Counted from the first letter of the stretch, positions 1 to 13,504 are shown. The stretch: 64,000 bases of DNA from Meloidogyne chitwoodi (GCA_015183035.1 JACZZP010000012.1:930001-994000); one strand, 5' to 3'. Program-made: numbers and translations. Notes: a model not told the origin generated them from the sequence alone.

Positions 1-1080
1 GTATTTTTTGATAAAAATAAATTTAAATTTAATTTAAATAACCAGTCTTTAAATATATATATAAACTAATAAATTTATATTCAAAAAAATATTATATATA
101 TAAAATAACTTTGAAACTCGTGAAAAAAAAAACAAAACAAATTAAGGCTCATTTTAAATTAGTGGGAGAGGTCTGGAAGTTCGAAATGTTTCTGGAAACT
201 TATGACTACGCATCCGGGAAAATGATAGACTTTTTGGTGCTGGGGTTCCTTCCCGCTGAAACAGCCCCCGCTCCGGATCTATCTCGTGAACGGGAGGAGA
301 TAGCGGAAAACTTCTGCTTGGAGGGCCCTGAAGAGCGATTAGTAGATAATTTTTGAAAAAAAAAATTCTGAAAAATCTCAACTCTAAGGAGTGAAGTGCC
401 TTTCTAACCCTTTTTAAATGCTGGCATTTTGTCCATGCCATGGGGTAGTGACGAAAAAATGCAAATGCTATTAAGCGAACGGGGAAATACGGGGAAATGT
501 CTGGAAGGGATAATGGGTAAACGGATATGGGGAATTTTTTTGGAATGGTTATTTTGGTGCCGAGTTTGAGAGTGGCACTGAAATGGCCGATTGAATTTTA
601 ACTTGCTTTTTGAGTGAGAACCTAAGTCGTAGGTTTTGGGTGCAGTTGAAGCATTTGTAGTACAAGTGTAAGCTACAAAAAGTTTGGGAGTCACTTGGGT
701 CTGGGAAGAAGTTTTGGAGAGATATGAGTCAAAAAGTGGTTAAGAAATTAAAATTAAAAATTAAAAAATCATTTTGAAAAATTCTAGAAAACTGCAATGA
801 CATCATTCATGTTTTTTTGCGCGAATATTTGCTTTCACGTATTCAATTTTTTATATACGCGAAAAAAATTTAGTTTATTTAAATAAAAACGACGAAAAAT
901 AAGTCGTTCCAAAATATTTTTATAAAGATTAAATAATTTAAAAGTCAATATCTTATTTTTAATTAATTGATAAGTGGTGGTTTGTTTATATTTTGTAGTA
1001 TAATAATTTAGTGGAAGAGAAAATTGAGTTTTAGTGTTTTTAAAAGGGATACTATATAAACCGCGTATTTTAATAGTCTT
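1..1080. other. AT-rich stretch, no gene supported
   Basis: Short open frames occur on both strands, but none starts with a usable ATG, shows splice sites or resembles a protein I recognise. The part from about 150 to 350 is less AT-rich than its surroundings and may be a decayed coding or repeat fragment. I see nothing else here. Confidence 0.5.
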
Positions 1081-1087
1081 ATGTCCA

Positions 1088-1512
1088 GAGCTACGTCAAC
1101 AAACGTCTATGAGCAGCGCCGCCAACGACTACGAGCAACGCCGACGACAACGAGCAACTCCAACGGTATTGCTTCTATGAGCAGACGTTCTGGAGCTACG
1201 CCAACGGTGGTGGTTCTAGTAACTTATGTTATAGGAGCTACGCCAACGGTGGTGGTTCTAGTAACTTTGTTATAGGAGCTACGCCAACGGTGGTGGTTCT
1301 AGTAACTTTGTTATAGGAGCTACGCCAACGGTGGTGGTTCTAGTAACTTATGTTATAGGAGCTACGCCAACGGTGGTGGTTCTAGTAACTTTGTTATAGG
1401 AGCTACGCCAACGGTGGTGGTTCTAGTAACTTATGTTATAGGAGCTACGCCAACGGTGGTGGTTCTAGTAACTTTGTTATAGGAGCTACGCCAACGGTGG
1501 TGGTTCTATGAG
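1088..1512. repeat. 41/42-bp minisatellite, 8 core copies
   Basis: The core from 1192 to 1510 holds eight copies beginning GGAGCTACGCCAACGGTGG. They exist in two length variants, with either ACTTTGTT or ACTTATGTT in the tail. More diverged copies containing GAGCAACGCC or GAGCAGACG motifs run back to about 1088. The unit is not a multiple of three and frames break between copies, so coding is unlikely. Confidence 0.9.
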
Positions 1513-1683
1513 CTGACGTTCTAGGAGCAATGTTGCTTGGAAAACCGATAGATGATCTCCGGATGCAGCAAAGCGCAGGTTTTCAGCCGTCACCACTCTT
1601 CGGATTGGTATTCAATTTATTTGAGTAAGAAAATTTTAGTAAATAAATGTCAAATAATAATTATTATACTTTAAGGCCTTTTG

Positions 1684-2637
1684 CAGTCTCCATAAAGTGG
1701 ATTCATTCATCGCGATGTGAAACCAGCAAATATCGCTGCAGGCCACAAGCGGCCAGATCTCATCTACCTCTTTGACTTTGGGTTAGCGCGCTTCATTTAC
1801 ACAGACGAGGACAAATTAATGCTGAGACCGCGTCGCAAGAAGGTGAAAATGAAACATTTCGTCCAAAAATTTCTTTATCTTCGCTTATTCTTTCAGATCC
1901 AGTTCCGTGGGACCTATCGCTACTGTTCGTTGAATGCGCAAAAGTGCATGGACCAAGGTCGAGTGGATGATTTTGAAGTGTTTTGGTGTGTAATACTTAT
2001 TTTTGAATGTAAAATTTTTTTGTAGTATACATTGATTGAATGCTGAAAGCGGAAGTTGCCTTGGACTGGAATCAAAACAAAGGAATGCCAGGAAAAGAAG
2101 GAGATCATTACTAGCGCCGAGTTGCTTGAGGTAAATTGTCCTTTTTTATCAAACAAATTTTGTAATATTAGGATTGTCCGCCTTCCTTCTCTCGTATCAT
2201 GGAGAATTTGCGCCCACTTGGATTCGCTGATGAGTCCAAATAACGGTTCTCTCATTCAGTGGCTTACTGAAGATTTGCAAGCGGACTCAGAAAGCAGCAA
2301 TAGTTTTGAATGGCAGCGTGCCGGTCAGTCAGTCGCTCGTGTTAAGAATGTCGAGGTAAATGGGTGATACGGAGGCAAGTTTTTCAGAGATGTTTGTGTG
2401 ACTTTTAAATTTGAATAATTTTCAGGTAAAATCCGAAACTGCGCAGACAGATGTCAGTCCTTCACTACATTGGCTGTTTAAGACGAAGAAGATGGGAGCA
2501 CAGTTGAACACGATGACACCATTGAGAACATGCCACCTGAAAAAAAAATGAATATAGATGCGATCAAAGCAAAGCAGCAGGAGGTAGCGGCAGAGAAGGA
2601 GATGACGGCCAAACCTCCAGAAGATGCCAAGAAATAA
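1684..2637 (+). pseudogene. Casein kinase 1 (TTBK-like) pseudogene, 5' truncated
   Basis: The sequence encodes the second half of a CK1/TTBK-type kinase: the catalytic loop FIHRDVKPANI, then DFGLARFIY, then FRGTYRYCSLNAQK and GRVDDFEVFW. This layout is typical of the nematode-expanded CK1 group. Lesions are visible. A one-base deletion separates LHKVD from FIHRD. A TGA replaces the expected Trp codon in IECWKRKLPW near 2044. A frame change lies between GFADE and IQWLTEDLQ near 2235. The N-lobe with the ATP-binding loop and Lys is missing. Small introns with GT..AG ends remain at about 1843-1895, 1990-2024, 2131-2172 and 2356-2426, so this is a decayed gene copy and not a retrocopy. Confidence 0.8.
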
Positions 2638-2655
2638 TATAAAGATTATTGCTAT

Positions 2656-2767
2656 CAGTGTTCTCCTGACCGGGTTTCGGTCATGATCAAAAGTGACCTG
2701 ACCTTGACTGATCTGACCCTCTGGTCAGGTAATTTTGATGACCGAAAAAAGGCCAGTCAGAACACTG
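2656..2767. mobile_element. 112-bp MITE with long imperfect terminal inverted repeats
   Basis: Almost the whole element is an imperfect palindrome. The left end begins CAGTGTTCTCCTGACC, and the reverse complement of the right end begins CAGTGTTCTGACTGGCC. Both arms contain TTTCGGTCAT and a CTGACC-rich core. The flanks share a similar GCTAT motif, but no clean target-site duplication can be called. It lies just 3' of the kinase pseudogene. Confidence 0.7.
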
Positions 2768-2894
2768 AGTGCTATCACATTTCCTTTTTGTATTGTGTCG
2801 TAACTATTTATTTGTATTATAATTGTAGTAAAATGAAATTTGTATTGAAAAAGTGATAGGGTTTTCGATGATTTGGTTGATCCCGTTTTGAATG

Positions 2895-2961
2895 GCAGTG
2901 GGAGATGACGACAAAACTCCAGAAGATGCCAAGAAATAATATAAAGCTTATTACTATCAGT
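2895..2961 (+). repeat. Second copy of the kinase pseudogene tail
   Basis: This stretch repeats the region around 2597-2658. Both copies hold GAGATGACG, CTCCAGAAGATGCCAAG and the stop-containing AAATAATATAAAG, followed by a similar TATTRCTATCAG. The MITE at 2656-2767 sits between them, so a local duplication is likely. Confidence 0.75.
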
Positions 2962-3205
2962 TGTCGGTTTCTGGAGAACCTTATATCCAGTGATTCGAAT
3001 TTTCGATTGTGTTCATACTCATACTTCATATCATCAAAAAAAGTTGCTCATACATCATACCGTCTTTTTTTCCCTTATACATCATACTCTATTTGCACAT
3101 TTTTAGGCTTCATACATCATACTCATAAATTTAATAGGAAAAAAATATATTTTTTATTATTATAAAAAATAAATTTTAAATAATTGTAAAAACAAAACTC
3201 TTCTC

Positions 3206-3508
3206 TTTTTAATAAAATAATACCTTTTTAGCACTAGGTAACTTAGCGGTAATCATAATAGCTTGATCACATTGTTCTTTTTTCAATGTTTGTTTCAAAT
3301 CTTTGAAATAAAGGCCATGGACATAAGGAAAAATTAACCAACAAACAGTTAATGCTAATGCTAAAGAACGATCATTTCCACCAATAGTTCCTCCAGGTGT
3401 TCTTACATAAAACATCACAAGACCTAATAAAGAATTTAAAATAGTGTGAGCAGTTTGTGGAGGTAAAGGACGAAAACGAAGAACAAAACGACGAAGAAGT
3501 GCAAACAT
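3206..3508 (-). CDS. Small putative membrane protein, unknown family
   Basis: A single open exon of 99 residues begins ATGTTTGCACTTCTTCG and is preceded by a TTTAAAG acceptor-like site six bases upstream. It is rich in Arg at the start (LLRRFVLRFRPLPP), has a hydrophobic stretch (LALALTVCWLIFPYVHGLYF) and ends in a charged tail. I do not recognise the family. It begins about 113 bp after the stop codon of the GPCR on the same strand, a spacing typical of nematode operons. A splice donor AAAAAG/GTATTA near its end could mean that the true 3' end lies in another exon, but I found no convincing one. Confidence 0.5.
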
Positions 3509-3620
3509 TTGTTTCTTTAAAATAAATATTTAATTAAAAAATATATAAATTATTTTATTTAAAAAGAAAGTGAAAATGTTATAAGAAAAAAATAACATAA
3601 TTTAATTATTAATTAATTAA

Positions 3621-6600
3621 TTATTCAATAGCTAAAGAACATGCTTTTCTCCTTCTTTTATTTTTAAATAAATTTATTTTTTGTTTATTATTATTTATTA
3701 TAAAATTATTTTTAGTTAAATAATAATTATTAAAATAATTTGAATGAGGAAGTATTAATTCTTTAGAAGAAGGAGATTTTGTTGTTAAATAATTATTAAT
3801 ATTATTACTAAATAATTAATATTAAATTAAATATTTGTTCTTTTTATCTCTCTTTTTTAAATAATAATAAAAATATTTCTTGAATCCGATTTCAAAATTA
3901 ATTACAAAAAACTATTCGAATAATGTACGAAACTGACTAATTTTTTTAACTTATTACACTTGAAATTTAAATTATTTCCTTTTTTGTGTTTTCTTTTACA
4001 ATTTTTATATCTGATAAATTTAAAAAATAAATAAATTAAAAAAAGATTAATATTTATTTTTAAATTAATTTATTAATTATAAAATAAATTTATTTATTAT
4101 ACTTTTTAATTAAATTATCATTTTGTTGATTTATTGTATTATTATTATTATTTGTTTTTGTTATTATTTCATTAATTTGTGAATATTGTTGTTGTATAAT
4201 TTTAGGAGATGAATTAATAATTCCACAACTAGCACTCTAAAAATTAAATAAATAAATATTTATTTTTTATTATTTACTTCATTTCCATCAGCAATAATAA
4301 TTGTTGTTGGTGTTGGAGATAATTTTAATGGAATTGTTAAAAGTTTTGCACAACGATTACGAAAACCACGAACATAAAGAATAAAAACCCAAAAATTTGT
4401 TGAACAATTCTGTAAATTTTTTTTAATTTTTTAAATAAAAATATTAAATATAAATATTAATTTTTAAAAATAATATAAATAAAAATTATTAATTTATTTA
4501 AAATAATATTAAATAAATAAATAACCAAAACAAGTAACATATTTGAAAAATCAACACATAAAGTAGCCATTGGACTAGACATAAATGCTTCATTTCCAAT
4601 AAACTTTAAAATTAATTAAATTAATTTAAAATATATTTAATTAATTAACTGTTTCAAAAACATCCAAAACTGTTGGTAAAATATCAGAAATAAGAAATTT
4701 AATAATAATAACAACAATAAGTACATTAGATCTGTGCTCTTTTCTTTAAAATTAATTAAAATAATTAATTAATTACCCTCTTATTGAATTATTTTTTTTA
4801 TTAAAAGAATTAATAGTACTACTATTTACTTCATTTTTATGACTACCTAATAACATTATTTTATGTTGTTGTTTTTCATTAAATAATAATAAATTAGTTG
4901 ATTTTTCTTCTTCTTTATTACTTTTATCTTTAAAAAATAAATTTATTTTATTTAATTAAAATAAAAACAAACTTTCACTATTATTTTCAATATTTTTTAA
5001 AATATTTTTATTATTATATTCATTATAATTTATTATATTATTTTTATTATTATTAATTGAAGTACAACGTAATAATTGTTGTTCACAATGACTACTTAAA
5101 CGTTTACGAGAATGTTGTGCTTCTCTTAAAGCAATTGTAATACGAAGAGTTAAAATAAATGTTAAAAGACCTTTTTAAATAAAATTAATTAATTAATTTG
5201 TTATTTAAAAATTTATATAGTCCTTTTGTTAAATTTATAAATTAAATTAAAAGTTAAGATAAAATAAAAATTAGTCTGACAAATTTTATTAAATAATAAA
5301 TTATTTTATAATAATAATATTATTAATTTTAGATTAATTAAAAAGTTATATAATTTAATCTTTATTTTACTCTAAATTTTTTATTGAACTAATAAACTTG
5401 ATAAATATTATATTTTTAAATTTATAAATAAAATAATTTAATTAATTTAAAATAATAATAATAAACCTGGTAATATAGTAACAAATGTTGAGCCTAATAA
5501 AATATGATAAAAACTTCGATAAAGTTGATTCTTTAAAAAATAAATAAATATAATATTTAAATAATATTTAAATATACTTGAGGTAATCCTGTCCTTTTAA
5601 CATAAGAAATACATTCAATAATAATTAAAGAAGATGAAGATAAAGGCATATTTTGATTATTAAAAGATAATGTTGAATTATTTAAAAAAGGCATTTTTGT
5701 TGTTTTTAATTCTTCTTTAATATTTATACATTCTACAGCAGTTGAAACCTCAAAAAAACGTGGAAAAGAAAAAAGAATAGCAAAAATGGATAAACTAACA
5801 ACCAATCGTTTTACACGACTAAAAAATTAATTAATTAATTAAATTTAAAAAAAAATCTCTTACCTTCTTTTACTAAAAATTCTGTGTTTAAAAGGCATAC
5901 AAAGTGCCAAATATCTGTCAATTGTTAAAGCTAATATCTTTAAATAAATAAATAAATTTATATTTAATTATTTATTTAATTATTTACAATCCAAACAGTG
6001 CCAGTATGAGTAGCATTAGCTAACATATATGTTGGTGGATATAAATGAACATAAGGACCTGTAGAGATCACTGAACCCCAAAGCTTAAAAAATAAATTTT
6101 AATTTTTATTTAATTAATTTATTTTTTTACCAAAGTAGGTAAACAATAAAGAACAAAAGCATTACAAAGAAGGGCAGAATGCCAACAGGCTAATGAAATC
6201 TTTAAAAATAAATAAATTAATATTTATTTATTTTTAAAAATAACCAAATAATAATGTATTATTGGTGGAGAACAACTTCCTGCATTTTTAAGTCTTAAAA
6301 AGACAATTATACATAAAGCATTAAGTAAAATTCCAGATAAAACAAAAAGAAGAGAAAGAGGTCCATTTAATAACCAAGAAAGCTTTAAAAATAAATAAAT
6401 AAATTAATTTATTAATTTATTTATTTATTAACCATTTCTTGTATATAAATAAATTCTTCTTCACTAAAATAAGTAAATAAAAAAATAAAAAGTTCAGTAA
6501 ATGAAAATTGTTTCTGTTGTTGTTGATTATCTTCTTTTGTTGTATTATTTGTTGAATTTTTTAATAATCTTAAAAAAAAGAAAATATAATAAATTGATTA

Positions 6601-7957
6601 AAAAAAATAATTTTTAAAGAAAATCTAAAAAATCTCAAGGGAAATTTATTTATTTATTATAAAGAGACTATATTAATATATTTGTTATATATGTAGTACA
6701 TATTTTTGTTTTTAAGAAATAAAGCTAATAAAATATGACAATTTATAAAATAAAAAAAGAAATCTTTTACCATTAAAAATTAAAAAAAACAAAAATTGGT
6801 ATAAATATATATTAGAATATATTTATTAATAAATAAATTTATTTGTAATTATTTTTTAATATCTTTTAAAAATTAAAAAAAAATTATAGAAATTAAAAAA
6901 AAACAAAAAGAAGTTTAAGGAAAAATTAATTTTTTTTTTTTAAATTTAAAGAAAATTTTGTTTTTAAATATATAAAAAGTTGTTTAAGAGGAAATAATTA
7001 GTAATTCTATGTACTACTATTTAGTAAATCTTTGAAACTTTTATTGGCATAAACTTCCTTTTGCTTTTTCTTAAAAAAAGAAGAAAAAAAATGGAAAAAT
7101 ATTTAAATGATGTTATTTAAACAAAATAAATTTATTTATTTTTAAATACCTAAATAAAATAAATTAATTTAATAATTATTAAATAAATGATTAATTAAAA
7201 ATTATTTAAAAATAATCTTAATTATTTTTGTAATAATATTTAAATAAATATATTCTCACAAATAACATGAATATTTATTTATTTAAATATATTCTCAACT
7301 CTAAGCAATTTATTTATTATTTATTTATTTACTTGACGTGCCAAAATCAACTTTAACAAAGCTAAAAAATAGATAAATAAAAAACATTTACCAAAGAAGA
7401 TAATTTAAATATTATTTTAAATTAATAAACAATTATCTATTAATATTTTAATAATTTTAAGATTATTAAAACTTTAAATTTTACAATTTTTTTAGTTTTA
7501 AGAAAAAAAAATAAAAGAAATATTTGTATATATAATAAAAAAATAAAAGCTTTTTTCTGATTTATTTAAATAAATAAGGAAGTTACTTTTCCTTTTTTTA
7601 ATATAAATCACAAAAAAAAACCTTTATTTTTTTACTAAAATATTTATTTATTTTATTTATTTAAATAATAACAAATAAACAAGACTAAATGTTATGCTTC
7701 AATGATGGAGTTATTAATGCAAAAAATTAGATTAAAAGAAAAAAATGGCAAAAATATAATAATAATAATTTTTTATGTGAAGGCTAAAATGTATTAAAGT
7801 ATAAGTTAAAAAGTTAAAAGAATTTTAACTTTTTAGTTAATTAAATAAAAATAATTATTTTTTTTTGAAAATATTTAATAAATTACCCAATTAGATTATT
7901 TTGTTGTTTAATTAAATTATTATTATTATTATTATTTTGTTGTTGTTGTTGTATCAT
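3621..7957 (-). CDS. FMRFamide-peptide-receptor-like GPCR (rhodopsin class)
   Basis: About a dozen short exons on the minus strand join into a seven-helix receptor. The proposed first exon (start at 7957) is Gln/Asn-rich. The next (about 6420-6580) holds the N-glycosylation-like KNSTNNTT. TM1 is at about 6245-6390 (LSLLFVLSGILLNALCIIVF), TM2 at about 6135-6205, ECL1/TM3 at about 5990-6085 and ILALTIDRYLALCMPF (DRY) at about 5865-5940. TM4 with FPRFFEV is at 5557-5820, TM5 at about 5475-5535 and 4975-5175, an Asn-rich third loop at about 4795-4930, TM6 with SDILPTVLDVF at about 4650-4770, and TM7 with NCSTNFWVFILYVRGFRNRC at about 4280-4610. The cytoplasmic tail runs to SLAIE-stop. PRFFEV and the ECL1 pattern point to the nematode FRPR type. 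The link to the first exon is the weakest part. Ligand unknown; a peptide is likely. Confidence 0.8.
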
Positions 7958-7959
7958 TT

Positions 7960-10900
7960 TATATGTTAATAAATTAATTATAATATTACTTTTTGTTGTT
8001 ATATTTATTAAATATTAAATATTTAAATAAAATATTTCTAAAAATATTAATTAATTTATTTATATATTTTTATTTTATTTTAATTTTAATGCCCATTATC
8101 TTAAATTATATTTTAAATAATATTTTGTTTTCCTTAGGGGGATTAGTAAATTAATAAGTAAATACTGTAATTTTATTAAATATGTGGGTTTATCTCAATT
8201 AAATAAATTAATATATTTATTTTAATTAATTAATTAAAAAATAAATATTTTTATAATTAATTTAGAGAATAAATAAATAAATAAATAATATATTTATTTA
8301 TATAATTAATAAATAAATATAAATAATTAATTAATTAATTTATTATAAATATTTCAAAAATTTACAATTTTATAAAAATAAAAATACTTTTAAAGATATT
8401 AAATATAAATTTAAAAGAAAATAAAAATATTTATGAAAATATAAGAAAATCTCTAAGTTCAAAGAATTTGTTATTTCTAAAATTAAAAAAAATATAAAAG
8501 ATTATAAAAATATATTAAAATTATTTTTTTAATAAAAATAATAAAAACAATTTTTTTGTTAAAAGATAAAAACATAAAGGTAATAAATAAGAAGAGTTTA
8601 AATAAATATTATTTATTTATTTATTTATAATAATTTGGTAATTTTATTTAAAAAATTTTAATTATAAAAAGGATGAGAAAATAAAAAAATAATATTTTAT
8701 TAAAAATATTTTTTTAAAATTTAAAGAAAAAAAGAGAAATTAAAGTCAAAAATACAAAGAAGGAAGCAAAAATTAAATAAATTAATTTAATTTAGAATTT
8801 AAAAAAATAAATAATTAATTTATTTTTTAATCAAGAAAATAATTAAAATTTAATTTTTGAGACAATTTTAAAATTGCTAAATTTAGTAAAAAAATTAATT
8901 TATGAAAGTATATTTATTTATTTATTTAGGTATATTCCAAAAATTTAAAAAAAAATAAATAATAAGAAAAAGAAAATATTATCTTCTTTTTACATTTCCG
9001 GAAATGTATTTATCCATGTCATTTATTTATTTATTTCTAAAAATAAAATTATATTTTTATTATTTATTAAAGAATATATATATTTATTCTCATCTTTTTT
9101 TAAAAAAAGAATTGACTTATTTTATTTAAATAAAAAAACTTTTTTTTATTAGCCTCTTAAAAATGTCAATAAAATTATAAAAATAATAAAAATTAAAAAA
9201 AAAAGATTGAAAGGAGGAGGAGATAAAAATAAATTTAAAAATACTAAAAAAATATATTTATTTATTTAATAATAATTAAATAATAATAAAAATTATTAAA
9301 TTAAAATTATAAGAATTTAGATATATAAATAAAAAAATAATATATTTAAATTAATTAAATAAATATATATTTGTCATATAATTTATTAAAAATAAATTAT
9401 TTTTAATATTTATTTATTGATGGATATGCTTATTATTATTTTTATTAACTTAAAGTTTTTTGTCACTCAAATATTTCCTAGAATTAAAAAATAAAATATA
9501 TTTATCTTCAATAAATTAACATAAAAATTGGCATAATTTATATTTAAAAAATATTTAGATTTTTAAAAAAATAATTAATTTATTTAAGGAAAAAGAATAA
9601 TTTTTATTTTATTATAAAAATTATTTAAATATTTTTTGGAAATAAATTATAATTTAATTTTCTATTTTTTATTAATTTATAAAAAATATAATAAGAAATT
9701 TAGGCAAGATTTAATTCTTTTTAAATTAAAAAAAATATTTAAAATTTTATCTAAATTTATTTTTAATTAAAAAAAGTAAAAATATGTATAATAAAAAATC
9801 TTTATGTAAATATTACAAAAAGAAATAAATTATTAAAAATATATTATTGAAGAACAAACTTAGCAAACAATAAATAAATAAAAAATTTAATAAAAAATGT
9901 AGAAAATAAATTAATTATTTTTTAATTAAAATATTAATTTTTATTTTTGTAAAATATTTAAATAAAAATTTAAAATAAAATTATTTCATTTAGTTAGTAC
10001 ATTTTTCGGTCTAAAATGATGTTAAATAAATAATGCAAAAAAAAAAGAAGAAACAAACGAACTGTAAAAATTTAGTTAAACATTTTTTCATCATTTTATC
10101 TTGTCTAAAAAATAAATTTATTTAAATAAAATAATATATTTTGTACTAATTTCCGTATACTTTTTTAGAAAGAAAAAATAATATATATTTTTTTAATTAT
10201 TTTAATTTATTAAATATTATTTATTTATTTTTAAATATCCTTTAATATATTTATTTAATTTAATTTATTACAAAAAATAAAAGTTTTATCTACTAAAAAC
10301 ATTAAAAAGACTTAAAATCTCCTTTCAGACAGGAAAAGCTTTTTGGCATCTCTTTTGTTGAGAGGAACAGATTTTGGATGAATTAAATAAATTCTAAACA
10401 CGTGGTTTAATTTGTTTTTATTAAAAATATTTAAGAAGAGATTATTTATTTATTTATTTAATATTAATTATTTTTAATAAATATTTTATTTTTAATTTAC
10501 TTAAAATTTAGTAATTATATTTTTCAAAAAATAATTAAATAAATAAAATAGGTATATTTAAACTTTAATATAAATTAATTAAATTATTAGAAAAATATAA
10601 AAAATAATTTTGTTCTATTTATTAGTATTTATTAATCTTTAAAATTATTTAGAAAAACGAGAGTCTACCGTCACATTATATTTATGAGTGAGAGGATATA
10701 CAAACCGGAAATGTTATCGCATTTATATAAATATATTAGTACTATATATTATAAATATAATATTTAACTAAAAAAAGTTCTGAAATTGACACATTTAAAA
10801 TAATAAAAAAAATAATTTAAGAAAATAAATAATTAAATATATTTTTGCAAAAATAGTCCAATTACTCTAAATATAAAAAATCCTAAATTAAATTATAAAA

Positions 10901-12320
10901 ATGAAAATAAAAGATATAAAAGAGATAAAATTGAAGAAAAACTGCAAAGCACATAAATGAATAAAATTATTGAAAGATAACAGAGGAACAGAGCTGTCTC
11001 GAAACAAAAAAATTATCGAAATTGAAAGAAAAAAACCTCAAAAATCGAAAGTCGAAAAAAATTAAAAATTTTTAAATTTAACTAAAAAATTTTAAATTCA
11101 TTTTTAGTTCATTTTTACCGCCGTAGGCAATAATTTTGAATAATTATTGTATTTTAGTTACCAAAAATTCACCGTTTTTAGCGCCGCAGGTAAAAAACTT
11201 TAAAAAATTTTTATCGAAAGTACATTTGAAAAATATCGAAAATCTTTTTTTTTCAAATTTTATATTTTTGGGAAAATAATTAATATTTATTAATATACCT
11301 ATTTTTGTTTTTACTTAATGTTTATTACTGTAAGTTTTATGTAATATAAATTATCTGCTACAAATTTAGATATCTTCTAAAATTCTGATTTTTAAATTAT
11401 AATAATATCACTTTGTACGTCCTATTTTTAATAAATATTTTAATTTCTAATTTTTACATTTTTAAAAAATTGTTTATCATTCAAATATATATTATATTAT
11501 ATTAATTAGAGTTAATGAATCAGTAATTATATATAAATTTATTTAAAAAATAATATTTTTATAAAATTAATCATCTCATCATTTATTAAATTTAATTTAA
11601 TTATTACATAGTAGAATAAATTAAATTAGTCATTTTATTTATTAAATTAAAATTCAGTTAATTACTAGATAGCTATATATATATATAATTAATTTTATAA
11701 ATAATCATTCATTCATAAATAAATTGAAAATAAATATTTAATTAAATTAATTTTTTAGGGTAATTTTAATATTTAAAATGATTTAAATATTAAAATGATT
11801 TAAATATTAATTATTTTTTACTAAACTTCTTTTATTTTAATTAATTATATTTTATTGTTAAAGTAATTGAAGAAGACTACTTACCTATATAATAATTAGT
11901 AAAAATATTTAAATTTATTTAAAAATATTTTAAATCTTTTAATTTAATCTCAAGTGTTTATTTAACTGATATGGTCAATAAATATAATAAAATCTCATAT
12001 ATATAATAAAAAATCAATTTATGCTACATCTCAGTCAAGATACCTAAATATATAATTCTTATAATTTAATTAAGCTATTATTTATTTAACGAGTAAATTT
12101 TAAATTATTTAATTTAAATTAATTTGTTATCAAAGCAATTTTAGTAGAAATAACAAACTTAATGGAATTAGTACCTATACAATTAATTCTTTACTAAAAA
12201 GGTAAAAATGTTTTAAAATTATTAATTTAAATAATATTTTCATTGATTTAATTTTAATTTTCATGCCTTTATTCTCATTTTCTTTTTAATTTAATTTATT
12301 TTTTAATTATTAAATTTTCA
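7960..12320. other. Very AT-rich spacer without recognisable genes
   Basis: More than 4 kb of A/T homopolymer runs and ATTT/AAAT short tandem repeats. I found no exon with coherent splice sites or protein similarity on either strand. The only distinct sequence is a more GC-rich repeat at about 11105-11200, listed separately. Confidence 0.6.
11105..11200. repeat. Dispersed repeat with GCGCCGCAGG motif
   Basis: Two diverged copies of a roughly 60-bp unit, ACCGCCGTAGGCA and TTTTTAGCGCCGCAGGTA, are each associated with TTRCCAAAAATTCACC. The same unit recurs six times inside the hAT-like element near 41.0-41.4 kb, so this is a fragment of a dispersed repeat family. Confidence 0.7.
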
Positions 12321-12329
12321 TTTAAAAAG

Positions 12330-12825
12330 GACAAAAATTCACCAAATTATGTGAAAAAAAACGTAAAAAATTTTGTAAAAAAGGAGAGGATTGTTCTATG
12401 GGTAAATCAGGTTTAGTAATTTGGAATGGAATTAAACTTAAATTAAAATACAATAATAAATTTATTAATGGATTTGTCAGTGACTTCAACACAGAAATTA
12501 CATTATCTAATGAAATGTTGTTTTTTATTTAATAAAAAATATTATAAATATTTAATTAATTTAAGGTATCAAAATATTTCACTTTTCAATATTAAATTTG
12601 TTAGTAAAGAAGATATTGCTATTTACAAGAAAAAATAATTGAATTACCAAAAATAATAATTTGGCTACAGAATATTTTTTTAAATAAGAAAAGGTGCATA
12701 TTTACATAAATATACTGGCCTTTTGAATATTGGATTGGATATATTACCATCCACTGCCCAAAGAAAATTGAATTTATTTGTTTATAGAGGATGTGGCTAT
12801 GGAATTGAAGCTTATGTAGTTTTAA
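12330..12825 (+). pseudogene. Relic of the multi-galectin secreted family
   Basis: Three exon-like blocks match exons 4, 5 and 6 of the downstream genes. The first (about 12330-12530) gives CEKKRKKFCKKGEDCSMG and WNGIKL. The second (about 12566-12640) gives FNIKFVSKEDI. The third (about 12690-12822) gives GAYLHKYTGLLNIGLDILP and LNLFVYRGCG. The in-frame lead-in to the third block contains a stop, and no signal-peptide exon or later galectin exons are visible nearby. I read it as a 5'- and 3'-truncated fourth copy of the array. Confidence 0.8.
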
Positions 12826-13504
12826 AATATTAAGATTATGTCCAATCGAATAATAAAATATTTAAAAAGCCAAGAACAGATGAAAAACAAACGTTAGAAC
12901 ATTTAAAAATTTAATAGTCCAAAAGCGTTTAATGATTCCTGAGTGAATGTCTGAATAGAAAAAAGCCCAAAAAATTCTGATGTTGGAATTTAATAAAATA
13001 TTTTAAAAAAAGCTTAAATTATAAATCGCATTTTATTTTTAATTTCTTAATAATAAATTTTTATTTTTTTAAATTTGTTGACTATATGTATTTGAAATAG
13101 TAATTAAGTTTTTATTTGTGTAAGGGTGTACTGTATAATTAATTATTAATATTTATGAATTAGTCATTAAATTTAATTTTATTTTTAAGCTTTGAGCGTA
13201 AATCAAATATTAATTACACTGCTGAATTTTTTGAAAACTGTCAGGGGTAGATTAAAAAATAATTAAGATATACCTAATTCCAAAATTGTGAATTATACCC
13301 ATAGAAATAAGTCTTATTTTAATAATAATTTACTAGTAAAACTAAATCTGTGTGGCAAGTAACTAAAAATGATTTAACATTTATTTTATGAAAGATTAAT
13401 TGGAAAATTAATTTTAGTAAAAATGTTTATAAAAATAAAAGCTAAACACTATTTCAATAGATCTATTTCACTAAAATATTTTAAAATATATTTTTTATGT
13501 TAAA

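Noticed and set aside
111..356. Open frame of 81 codons at the window start
   Set aside because: Begins with TTG, lacks ATG or splice context and has no recognisable similarity.
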